From Nannochloropsis salina CCMP1776 (lineage: Eukaryota; Sar; Eustigmatophyceae; Eustigmatales; Monodopsidaceae): a stretch of 64,000 nucleotides of DNA. The stretch covers positions 763,175 to 827,174 of the forward strand of contig SDOX01000009.1 of assembly GCA_004565275.1 (NCBI GenBank), given 5' to 3'. The notes below the pieces were generated by a model that saw nothing but the letters and a program-made list of their open reading frames with translations, was not told where the DNA came from and made no database searches. Positions 12,235 to 20,941 of this stretch are shown one piece after another; position 1 is the first letter of the stretch, and each line of letters starts with the position of its first letter. The translations under genes were made by a program, and so were the position numbers.

Positions 12235-13445
12235 ATGTCAACCACGCGCCACATTCCAACCCTCCGCGATGAGAACGCGTACGGTGCTCACACTTTGCAC
12301 AAAGGGAACGCCGCGAATGTCGACCGTCCCCTGAAACCAGTGGGGGCTTCTTCCTCTGTGATTGGCCCTTCCGGTTTGACTGGGGGAAAGATAGTGGCTC
12401 GCAAGGCTCTGGGATCTCTATCGGGCTCGTCGCTTCCCTCCTCACACAAGACACCCGGGCAAGAGGAGGACCAAACACTGATCAAACAAGGCCTGGGAAA
12501 CAAAGTGTAGGTCTCAACGATGCTGCGGACGTGTCCTCAGGGGCCAGGCTGGCGAAGAGACGGAATGCTCATGCGTGGAATGGACGCATTCCAAACAATG
12601 CCTGCGCCCTTCTTTCTGACGCTCACCGAACCCCTCAACTTTCCTCATTTCCCCCCCTCCCCATCTTCTTTGGCCGTGGCATGCAGCCCTAAGCCCCGAC
12701 GGGCATTGGGAGAGATCACCAACAGGGTGGGACCAGGCCATGTCAGCAGCGGCGGCGGCAAAGACCCGTATTCCATGACCTCCTCCTCCTCCTCCTCCTC
12801 CTCCTCCTCCTCCTCTTCGCAAAAGCCAACCTGTCGAGGGAAGAAGGGATCGACCCCGGGGCTTTCCTCTGGTGGTCCTCCCTCCCTCTCGTCCTCCCTG
12901 CTTGCCGACCTACCGACCTTCTCGGATGAGGAGGAGGCAGGGGAGGAGGCAAGGGAAGTGGAGCTGGCAGCAGGCAGGCTCGGGGTCGAGGAGGAGAGAC
13001 TAGTGGCCTTGAAAAGGGCCGCCAGGGAGAGGGCGGAGGAGGAACAATTTCTGTCTTCCATCAAGGAAGGGGGGCGGGGTCCTGGGGAGTTAGGGAGGGA
13101 GGACGAGGAGGATGCGGCGTTTGACAGGGAAATGCAAAAATTGCTGCTCGCGGACATGCAAGGTAAAATGAAGGGCTTACAAGAAAGGGAGGGAGAGAGG
13201 GAGGGAGGAAGGGAGGGAGGGGGTCACCATGCAGCCCTCTGCCAACCCTCACCCTTCCCCCCGTCTTTGGCCTTCCCTCCTTCCCTCCCTCCCCCTCCCT
13301 CTCCCTCCTTTCTTTCTCTTTAGTCTTGGTGGCGAGTACGATACCGGCGATTGGGGACGAGGGGGAGGGCGAGGAAGGACACCCTGGGGAGCCTCCGTCC
13401 TGGGGCTCGGTGGTGGATGATCTGGATTTAGAACTCGACTTTTGA
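12235..13445 (+). CDS. Securin-like APC/C substrate (DEN box, D-boxes)
   Basis: Exons 12235-12506, 12687-13162 and 13324-13445 join in frame to 289 residues. Visible elements are a DEN tripeptide at 12-14 (LRDENAYG), RKALGSL at 56-62 and RRALGEITN at 95-103. The last fits the destruction box RxxLxxIxN exactly and resembles the one in B-type cyclins. A 13-Ser run, an acidic segment (FSDEEE), a charged helical region (about 140-220) and an acidic, aromatic tail (PPSWGSVVDDLDLELDF) follow. No cyclin box is present. Securins inhibit separase until the anaphase-promoting complex destroys them. They are poorly conserved and known mainly by N-terminal KEN/DEN and D-boxes followed by an acidic C-terminus; plant PANS1 uses a DEN box plus a D-box. 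This architecture fits, but the family call is inference, and another degraded cell-cycle regulator is possible. The donor of exon 1 (GTAGGT) was chosen because it keeps phase. Confidence 0.55.
12780..12816 (+). repeat. TCC triplet run coding poly-Ser
   Basis: About twelve TCC triplets encode a Ser run inside exon 2 of the securin-like gene, between the second D-box and the acidic region. Such runs are usually disordered linkers, and the copy number may differ between strains. Confidence 0.85.
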
Positions 13446-14323
13446 GGCAGAGGGAGGGAGGGAGGGAGGGCAGAGGGCAGAGGGCAGAGGAAAAGGGGGC
13501 GAAAAGGTCTGGTCGATCGATCGCTGGCTCATCCACGGACAGAAGACTGAAGGAGATGGAGGAAGAAGAAGGGGAAGACCGGAGGAAAGCGGCGATCCGC
13601 CTGCATACGGCGGGTCGGCAAGGTGACGGGCAGGGGCAGCAAAGGGAAGCCAGGTCCTCATAAGGGATGTGTAATAGCTTGTACAGCATGCAGGTGGACA
13701 AGAGGAGGGGCACATGGAAGCAGGGAAAACAATGACACGGGGCGGTGGGGGAAGGGGAGGAAGAGGGAGAGGGCAGCTAACCGTCGAGCGTCGCCCGCGT
13801 GGCAGGGAATGGACGCGGCAAATCTCCCAGAGGCTCGCGGAGACTCCCAAACTTTAAAAAGGCGGCCCTTGATTCGGAGCCGAAAGCCTGGTCAAAGACA
13901 AGGGAGGGAGGGGACTGGAACGACATGGGCCGAAGCTGAGCTCCGAGAGGAGGAGGGGGGATGTGGTAACGGATGGGGCTGTTTGTGGTCGGGCAGGAGG
14001 ACAGGGGCGGGCGCCGAAGACACCAAGAAGAAGGAGGCACAGACGCAAAGGAAGAACTTAACGTATTTGAAATTAGGTCCCACCATGTGCCCACGAGGTG
14101 GGGGGATAACGAGGAAGAAAAAGCGGGAAAAGACTTGAACACGATGACCGTAGCCGCGTCTTCCTGTCGTTATTCTCCTTTATCGATTTAATTTGCCGTT
14201 TGGGGTCATTGATTCTCGCTGCTCTATCACTGCACCCCAAGTAATCTGGACATTAGCCATTCGCCTCCGTCTCCTGCTTTCCCTCCCCCGATGTTTCTCA
14301 CCTCATTCTCTGCTCCAAAGCAC
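13446..14323. other. Convergent 3' intergenic region
   Basis: This purine-rich sequence lies between the 3' ends of the securin-like and PGAP1-like genes. Overlapping frames run on both strands, but they come from GGA/GAG-rich composition and show no conserved motif. On the minus strand a GT donor inside the last codons of the PGAP1 frame (GTGGGAGGG at about 14384, and GTGAGT at about 14325) could splice into this region. The true C-terminus of that protein may therefore lie here. Confidence 0.5.
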
Positions 14324-17300
14324 TCACCACCTCTTCACCTTCCCCTCCCTCCCTCCCTCCCTCCCTCCCTCCCTCCCACCTGGCCAGGCCACCCTCCCTT
14401 CCCAAGCCAGAAGCAACCACACCCCCGCCTCGATCATGTTCTTCACGTGGTATGGCTCATCCATTCCCGCCGGCATCCCCCATCCCACCACCAACAACAA
14501 CAGAACCCCCAGCCCTGCCTCCGCCCACCCCACGTCCCCGCTCCATCCCTCTCTTGATTTTTTCCCCCCTCGTCTACTCCTCCAAGCGAGGTCCGAGCCG
14601 CCGCAATGCTCGCAGGTGCATTGACAGAAAGAACAGAGGTCGTGGGGCACAGGGAGGGACGGGAAAAGGGAGGGAGAATGGTCTTGGTGGAGGGAACAGT
14701 CGCAAGAGAAGACGCGGAAGTCGGGTCCGAGGGAGGGAGGAAGGGGGGGAGGGAGGGAGACCGCTCCATGGTGGACAGGGGGGTCGCATTCCACATAGAG
14801 GGCTTGTGGACCGCCATCGGGGTGCACGCAGGAAGAGCAATGGCCGTGGAGGGGAGGTGGGGGGCGGGGGCGAAGGAGGGAGAGAAAGAGGGAGGGGGAG
14901 GGCGAGGGGGCGAAGCTGGTTTCTTTCCCGTACAAGGAGAAGAACAGGATTCGACTCAAATGGAGGACGTAAGGAAGGAGACGGAGGAGTGGGAAAGGAG
15001 GGGTATGGAAGATGGAAAGAGGGAGGAGGGAGGGCGGGAGGGCAGGGCAGCTGACGGCACGGAAGAAGGGAGCTAGGAGGATGTCCAGCTGGGAGACGAA
15101 CTCACCAAGGAGGAGGGGAGGGAGGGGCAGGTAGAGAAGGAGGAGGTGCACGGGCGAGCGGGGCGAGGATCGGTGGGTGTGGGCGAGCGAGGAGGAGATG
15201 GGGAGGAGGAGGAGGAGGAGGAGGAGGAGGAGGAGGAGAAGGAGGGCCGTGCAGAGGGAAAGGTAGAAAAAGGCGTGGATTTGTGCGGACAGAGAAGGAG
15301 GGGGGGAGGAAGGGGCGAGGGGAAGGAGGGAGGGCGGAATGGAGGCCGCGAGGTAGAAAGCCAGGCCTCCTGCGGTCAGGAGAGGAAGAGAGGGAGGACA
15401 AGAAGGAGGAAGAGAGGTGGAGGGAGGGAGGGGAGAGAGGGGGAGGGGGGGAGTTGGACCTCCCTTTTCCCTCTGCCTTCCTCTCCGCCAACCCCAAGCC
15501 GCCATGAATGCACAGCTAGGACGACCACCACTTTGCACCAAGGTGACGACGAACGAGAGAGAGCGGACCCAAAAACGGAGCACAAGGGGCCTTTCGCTCC
15601 CTCCTCCTCCTCCTCCCCCTCCTCCTCCTCCTCCTCCTCCTCCTCCTCCTCCTTCCCTCCATGCCTGGTACGTGTCCACGGCCAGGGCCCCGGTGAGAAG
15701 GAGGGGGAAGAGGGCGTGACGGACAAAGGGAAGGAAGGGAGCAGGGAAAACCGTGCGCAGAAAGCGTTCCAGCCCTGACCACAGGGAAGCCCTCTCACCT
15801 TCCCTCCGTTCTTCCGCGCTATCCTCCCTCCCCATCAGAGCCAGGCAGGCGATGGAGGTAATGGCCAACGTCACCCAGAGAGGAAAGGGGGCCAGGCGGT
15901 GTTCCACCAGAAGGCGGAAGGCCACGGCGCGAAACGCGGTCAGGAGGGAGGCAGGGAGGGAGGGAGGGGGGGAGGGAGGGAAGGAGGTCGGCCTTCCATT
16001 CGCGAGGAGGAAGGTGTGGAGGTGGGGGGCTTCTGCGGTGAGCCCGACGAAGGCGGGGGAGGAGGGGAGGGAGGGCGGGGCGGAGGAAGGAATGGAAGGA
16101 TCAAGGAGGTGGGCGGCCAGGGCGTTCAATTGCTCGGTGGGGGAGGAAGGCGGGATGGAGGGAGGGGCGGAGGAAGGGAGGGAGGCGATGAGGGACTTGG
16201 TAATAGAGGCAAGGAGCTGCCGGCACCAGAGGATGGCTAGATGATCGACGGCAAAGGCCACGTGCGGCATGGCCGTCGTTGTCAAGGCGAGGGAAGGCGG
16301 GGCGGAGGAAGGGGAGGAGGGCGGGAAGGAGGACAGGGAGGTCCATACCAGGGTGTCGCGGAAGCCGCCCGAGATGCTGACCTGTACGAAGGGTGTGGTT
16401 GAGGCAGGCGCGTCCTCGACCCCGCCCGCCCTCAATCCCTCCCTCGGTCCCTCCCTTTCCCTTGGCTGATTCTCGACATCGTCCGGTGACCCTTCGCGCC
16501 ATGCAGAGGCTTTCCCGGACATCCACGACCTCTCCTCTTCTTCCCTCCCTTCCTTGGCCGGGCACCTCCCATCATCCTTCTCCCCTTCCTCCCTCTCTTC
16601 CGTCGCCTGGCACCTTCCATCATCCTTCTCCTCTCCCTCCCTCTCTTCCTTCGTCGGGCACCTCCATTTCCCCCCTCTCGGGAAAAGACGAAGGGCCACA
16701 TTGAGCATCAGATGCAGCCCTTCCGTGGCGCGGCGCACCCCTACCCTCCAGCCCCCTCTGTTCCATGTCCGACGAGGAAGGCGAGGATGACGCTCCCCGG
16801 TATGATGGAAAAGGACCTCGTAGAACTCAGCCACGGAGGCCTCCAGGCCCCAGGGCGGGGCCCGATGGGGGCTTCCCAGCGTGACCAGCACGTCCTTCAT
16901 GCGGCTTTTTTCGTCCTTTCCGCCCTCCTCCAAGGCGAGCAAGAGCATACCCGCCTTGGCGACCAAGCCCCCATAGGAGTGCCCCACGACTATCACCCTC
17001 CTCCTCCCCTGGCCGCGTTGGGCGTGCCGTTTCCGCAACGTCCGGACCGCGTCCTTCACGAAGACTGCCTGACGCCACAGGGTCCGGCCGTGCAGTGCGC
17101 AGGCTTCTTTTTGGAAATCGACCGAGTAGTAATGCAATGTGTGGGAATTGATCGAGCGGTTGCTTCTGGGAAAGCCCGCCTCCTCAGTGCCCCTGGCGTC
17201 TGTCTCGCCGAGCCCAGCCGCCTTCATTCCCATCCCGCCCGATCCCCCCATCTCTTCCAATGGCCCTGCCTTTCCCTCCTTGCCCCTGTCTCCCTTATCC

Positions 17301-17890
17301 TCCTCCTTTGCCCCTACCCCTCCCTCCACCTCCTCCTCCCTCCCGCCCTCCACCTTCCCTTCCTGCCACACCTTGCCCGCACCCAATTGCGCCCCAAAAA
17401 AGCCCCGCTCCGAACCATTTCCACCCCCTCCTGCTTGCCTGTCCCCCCCGTCCCCGTCGTTCCATGCGCTCCTCTCCGCCTCCACTGCGTGTTGGTGCAA
17501 GGACCTTCCCTGCCGGTAGCTGCCTGCGTGGCCATGCACGAACAACACAGGCTGTCGCTCCCCCGGGTCCGCGTGCTCGATTTTTCGAAGCGACCACAAT
17601 CGGTACGCCCCCAAGTGGCCTCCAGTCCGCACACCATCTCCTTCCCCTTGTAAGGGAACCTCCGTGAACATGGGCCGGCTGTAGGTCATGCCGCAATGTT
17701 GGTGTGTCCGCTTTAGCGTCCATGTCACGTCCATCCACCCGACAAAGACGACGAGCCATGCCAGACAAAACCCCCACAGAGAGAGGCATCGACAAAATAA
17801 ATGCAGGACATGCACATGTCCTTTGAAGGAGGAACCGTGCGGGGGGTAAGCAGTAGGAGGAGGGGAGGAGCGAGAGGAGGAGGAAGGCAT
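14324..17890 (-). CDS. PGAP1: GPI inositol-deacylase, PGAP1/Bst1 type
   Basis: One uninterrupted frame of 1188 residues, although its neighbours are rich in introns. A hydrophobic anchor lies near residues 31-52. The lumenal lipase domain follows with VLFVHGHAGSYRQGRS, YSVDFQKEACALHGRTL, the nucleophile elbow VVGHSYGGLVAKAG (Ser near 300) and VTLGSPHRAPP. Farther on, TTTAMPHVAFAVDHLAILWC matches the conserved SADHLAxVWC-like region that carries the catalytic His. The C-terminal half has several Leu-rich membrane segments. PGAP1 removes the acyl chain from the inositol of GPI-anchored proteins in the ER, so they can leave for the Golgi. Low-complexity inserts (Gly/Glu, Pro/Ser, poly-Leu from CTC repeats) explain the extra length against the usual 920-1100. 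The last 30 residues are a GGREGG repeat like the starts of introns elsewhere in the window, so the C-terminus may be spliced differently. Confidence 0.87.
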   Translation of the reverse strand: MPSSSSRSSPPPTAYPPHGSSFKGHVHVLHLFCRCLSLWGFCLAWLVVFVGWMDVTWTLKRTHQHCGMTYSRPMFTEVPLQGEGDGVRTGGHLGAYRLWSLRKIEHADPGERQPVLFVHGHAGSYRQGRSLHQHAVEAERSAWNDGDGGDRQAGGGGNGSERGFFGAQLGAGKVWQEGKVEGGREEEVEGGVGAKEEDKGDRGKEGKAGPLEEMGGSGGMGMKAAGLGETDARGTEEAGFPRSNRSINSHTLHYYSVDFQKEACALHGRTLWRQAVFVKDAVRTLRKRHAQRGQGRRRVIVVGHSYGGLVAKAGMLLLALEEGGKDEKSRMKDVLVTLGSPHRAPPWGLEASVAEFYEVLFHHTGERHPRLPRRTWNRGGWRVGVRRATEGLHLMLNVALRLFPRGGKWRCPTKEEREGEEKDDGRCQATEEREEGEKDDGRCPAKEGREEEERSWMSGKASAWREGSPDDVENQPREREGPREGLRAGGVEDAPASTTPFVQVSISGGFRDTLVWTSLSSFPPSSPSSAPPSLALTTTAMPHVAFAVDHLAILWCRQLLASITKSLIASLPSSAPPSIPPSSPTEQLNALAAHLLDPSIPSSAPPSLPSSPAFVGLTAEAPHLHTFLLANGRPTSFPPSPPPSLPASLLTAFRAVAFRLLVEHRLAPFPLWVTLAITSIACLALMGREDSAEERREGERASLWSGLERFLRTVFPAPFLPFVRHALFPLLLTGALAVDTYQAWREGGGGGGGGGGGGGGGGGGSERPLVLRFWVRSLSFVVTLVQSGGRPSCAFMAAWGWRRGRQREKGGPTPPLPLSPLPPSTSLPPSCPPSLPLLTAGGLAFYLAASIPPSLLPLAPSSPPPSLSAQIHAFFYLSLCTALLLLLLLLLLLLLLPISSSLAHTHRSSPRSPVHLLLLYLPLPPLLLGEFVSQLDILLAPFFRAVSCPALPPSLLPLSIFHTPPFPLLRLLPYVLHLSRILFFSLYGKETSFAPSPSPSLFLSLLRPRPPPPLHGHCSSCVHPDGGPQALYVECDPPVHHGAVSLPPPLPPSLGPDFRVFSCDCSLHQDHSPSLFPSLPVPHDLCSFCQCTCEHCGGSDLAWRSRRGGKKSREGWSGDVGWAEAGLGVLLLLVVGWGMPAGMDEPYHVKNMIEAGVWLLLAWEGRVAWPGGREGGREGGREGKVKRW

Positions 17891-18476
17891 TCAAGGAGGA
17901 GAAAATGAGCTGAATTGACCCCAGCAGCTGCGCAAGCTCGTCCCGATGCCAAAGTGTCAAATATACGCAGGATCTCCACAGCTTTTGCTGTATATGTGTG
18001 TGTGCGTAGAATCGTGCCCAGGGAGGTTGAGAGCAAGTTAATTGTGAGATAAAGCTTTCCCTCCCCATCACGTGCGAAACAATGTAAATGTAGCTAAGGT
18101 CCTCTACGACTTTTTCATCTATGCAGCACAAAAACATTTTTCTCCCCTTCAATTAGAAAGGTTTTGCCCCTACGGTCGATGTCCTCCGTGGAGGGGAGTC
18201 GCCGACGGCACACCGAGAGGCCACATTCACTTCTTATAGGACAGGGTGGGATGAGGAAACGCATTAACGAGCAACCCTACCATCCCCAAAACACTGGACA
18301 GAATGTTACACAAGCACAGAACGATAGTGTTTGGGTGCGGCATGCTGTTGTTGCCTGAACTGTGTCCATTTTTAGCTTCAAGAAAGACGCGTACAGTAGT
18401 GTGGGATAGTGAACAATTTGTTTTAATGTCCATCCTCCGCTCCCCATCATCCCACAGGCTTCATTACCGTTTTCGT
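17891..18476. other. Bidirectional promoter region
   Basis: These 586 bases separate the divergent starts of the PGAP1-like and acidic-protein genes. A frame open from an ATG at 18303 continues into the plus gene and could extend it N-terminally. The sequence also has an acceptor-like CCCACAG at about 18451-18457, so a 5' exon or UTR intron may lie here. Confidence 0.45.
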
Positions 18477-20504
18477 ATGGCTAGCGAGGTCAATGCATAC
18501 CTGGCCGGTCTGTCTGGGGCTGAAACCTCTTGGTTTACCTTTCTTACAGCCTTCGCTAACCTCCCGCCTTCGCAAAGGCCCCCGGACGTCCGCCTTCGGC
18601 TCCTGCATCGCGTGTATAAGGATTTAAGCAGCAAGACAAGTTGGGAAGACGTGAGAATCGTATGGCGGGACATCTGCGATAGCGGTTCGTGGAAGCATAC
18701 GCCTTTCTATGAAGGAGGTGCATTTTTCGTTGAGGGGATTTTCACGCGTCGCCCTCGAGAGTCTCGAGAAGCCGCCGTGGCGGAGGCCAAAAAGAAGCTA
18801 GTGAAAAAGAAGAAAGCAAATTTCAAGAAAATGCTCAAGAAGAAGAAAGAAGAGAGGAAATTGAAGCGTGAAAAGCGGATAGCTGAAGAAAAGATGAAAC
18901 AAACGGAAGCACAGAATGTGGAGAAAGGAGAAGACGAGGCAGGCGAGGTGAAGGAAGATATGGAGAAAGAGGGAAACGCCGAGGAGCTGGGAGAAGATGA
19001 AATCCGAAAAATATTGGAAGAATGTGGGAATGAAGATGCCGCGGATGAGTGTGGAAGAATAGGAGGCATGAAACGCCCGAGGCCAACACAGGAGGAGGGG
19101 AAAGAAGCAGAGGCGGAGATGGTGGAAGAAGGGGGAGAAAAAAGAGTAGAAGAAGAAGAAGATGATGATGATGAAGGAAACGGTACAGAAGAAGACCCAC
19201 AAGAAAAGGAAGATGAGGAGAAGGAGGATAAGGGAACGCGTCAGGAGGGGCTGACTGAAGAGAGGGGTCTCAGCCGGCCGCGGAACGGGTCCGACGGCCA
19301 AGGGGAGACAGGCACTGGACAAGAGGAAGTCGAAGAGGAGGTAGGGAGGGAGGACGGCCATGAGGAGGACGTACGTCAGGTGGAGGGACAGCGGGGAAGC
19401 GATGGGGAAGGATGGACGGCGATGGAGATGGAGGAAGGAGAAGAGGACGGGAAGGAGGAAGAGGTGCCCGGTAGCAGTAGTAGGGACCACCCGGTCGAGC
19501 AGAAGCCGCACACGAGCCTTTCCCTGGCCATGGTAGGCGTGACGCTAAGCCCGACAGGTTCAACAGACACGACGCGCGATCCGCTCGCCGCCGCTGGAGG
19601 AGGGGAGAATCTGCTGGCCGCAGAGGGGGACGAAGCCTCCAGGGCAGGCGTCCCAAGAGGCGGCAGACCGACGGAAGTAGGGATAGACTCGTCATTCCCA
19701 TCCACCCATGTGCCTGCCAAGGGCAATGGACCAATAACCCCAACGACGGTCTGCGAAACTGCGGTCCCAGTGACCCCACAAGCGTCGTCTGCGACGGCCG
19801 CAGGACCCTCCCTGGCGTTGACCTACCAGTCCTCCGCGAGCAGGGCGGACGCGTACTGTGATAGACCAGCGGAGGCCATTCCAGCACCTGCTCAGGGCGC
19901 TCGAAGTCCTCTGTCCAGTCACCCGGCGGAGCCTCCCACCTTCCCTCCCTCCCTCCCTCCCTCCCTCCCTCCCTCCCTCCCGTCCTGCCCTCCGCCCGAA
20001 GGCATCGGGGTTGACGGGACAGGCCCCGCGACGGAGGCACAAACCGGGGCAGAACACACGGCGATAATGTCCCAGCTGAATGCAAGTCCTTCCTCACGAG
20101 ACCCCTCATCCACGACCCCAGCGTCCTCTCGCCGTTCACAGAGCGCTCAGAAGCGCGCCAAAAAGGCGGGCGCATCGCTTCCTTCCTTTCCCCCTGCCCT
20201 CTCCCCTTCTTCCCCTGCTCCCTCCACGACCCCACTCCTTCCCCCTGTGCCTGCGGCCGTTTTCCCCCTGGCGTTCAATGAATCATTGGATGCGGGGAAA
20301 TTGGTAGCTCTGGCGGCGTACGCCGCCGGGCTTCGCGGCCCCAGCGGGGAAGGCGACGGGAGGGAAAACATCTCGGTTCCTCCCCTCTTGATTGCGTTGT
20401 GCAACGAGGTGGAGATTATTTATCAGGAAGTGCGTCTGGGTTTGGCAGAGCCAACGGACAAAGAGGCCAAGCTACGCAAGAGTGTGCAGGCTGTAAGGAA
20501 ATGA
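18477..20504 (+). CDS. Unrecognised acidic, Lys/Glu-rich protein
   Basis: A single frame of about 675 residues from the ATG at 18477; the frame is open from 18303. I do not recognise the family. The first 100 residues are globular-looking (AYLAGLSGAETSWFTFLTAF; WEDVRIVWRDI). A strongly basic Lys run follows (KKKKANFKKMLKKKK, about 110-130) that could act as a nuclear or nucleolar signal. Next come about 250 residues of Glu/Asp/Lys-rich, probably coiled or disordered sequence, then a Pro/Ser/Ala-rich stretch. The C-terminal 80 residues again look folded (ESLDAGKLVALAAYAAGL; LCNEVEIIYQEVRLG). The order of a folded end, a charged middle and a folded end is like that of many nuclear scaffolds, but no function can be assigned. 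The CCCT tract at 19940-19980 is kept in frame as Pro/Ser. Confidence 0.7.
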   Translation: MASEVNAYLAGLSGAETSWFTFLTAFANLPPSQRPPDVRLRLLHRVYKDLSSKTSWEDVRIVWRDICDSGSWKHTPFYEGGAFFVEGIFTRRPRESREAAVAEAKKKLVKKKKANFKKMLKKKKEERKLKREKRIAEEKMKQTEAQNVEKGEDEAGEVKEDMEKEGNAEELGEDEIRKILEECGNEDAADECGRIGGMKRPRPTQEEGKEAEAEMVEEGGEKRVEEEEDDDDEGNGTEEDPQEKEDEEKEDKGTRQEGLTEERGLSRPRNGSDGQGETGTGQEEVEEEVGREDGHEEDVRQVEGQRGSDGEGWTAMEMEEGEEDGKEEEVPGSSSRDHPVEQKPHTSLSLAMVGVTLSPTGSTDTTRDPLAAAGGGENLLAAEGDEASRAGVPRGGRPTEVGIDSSFPSTHVPAKGNGPITPTTVCETAVPVTPQASSATAAGPSLALTYQSSASRADAYCDRPAEAIPAPAQGARSPLSSHPAEPPTFPPSLPPSLPPSLPSCPPPEGIGVDGTGPATEAQTGAEHTAIMSQLNASPSSRDPSSTTPASSRRSQSAQKRAKKAGASLPSFPPALSPSSPAPSTTPLLPPVPAAVFPLAFNESLDAGKLVALAAYAAGLRGPSGEGDGRENISVPPLLIALCNEVEIIYQEVRLGLAEPTDKEAKLRKSVQAVRK

Positions 20505-20941
20505 ACAGGGGAAATACCTGGCGGTCCCTATACGTATGTATGTATGCATGTATATCTATATGTGTGTGTATATATGTATCCTTGATCCTCTATAAATTTC
20601 TCTCACTTTCATTCTCTATATCTATGTATAACCGTGTCTTAAAGATGCTTCACGGTACGAATGGGCGCTGGGGGTCCGGAGACCACAATAGGTGTTTTGT
20701 AAATTTCGCTGGAAAACGCACGTTTATTTTGCGTCTAATGATTTATCATGAACGTGACGGTGTGGTGCTGAGAGGGGCCATCCCCGTCCTGTTTGAAGAT
20801 TGCCTCGCGCACGAAGCACTGAGCCCGTTGTTTTGATGCGTGGCAAAATTGCGAGAGCGAGCGCAGGAAGCAAAGGCATGTGTCTTAATTAAAAGTGTCC
20901 TCCGGGCTCGCCAAGAGAAAGCTTTTTGCACAATGGGATAT
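20505..20941. other. Convergent 3' intergenic region
   Basis: It lies between two convergent stops. A TATG/TGTA-rich stretch (20530-20630) resembles a 3' UTR. Nothing coding is seen. Confidence 0.5.

Noticed and set aside
14443-17078. Many overlapping frames opposite or beside the PGAP1 gene
   Set aside because: They reflect GGA/CCT-rich composition. Only the 1188-codon frame contains conserved motifs.
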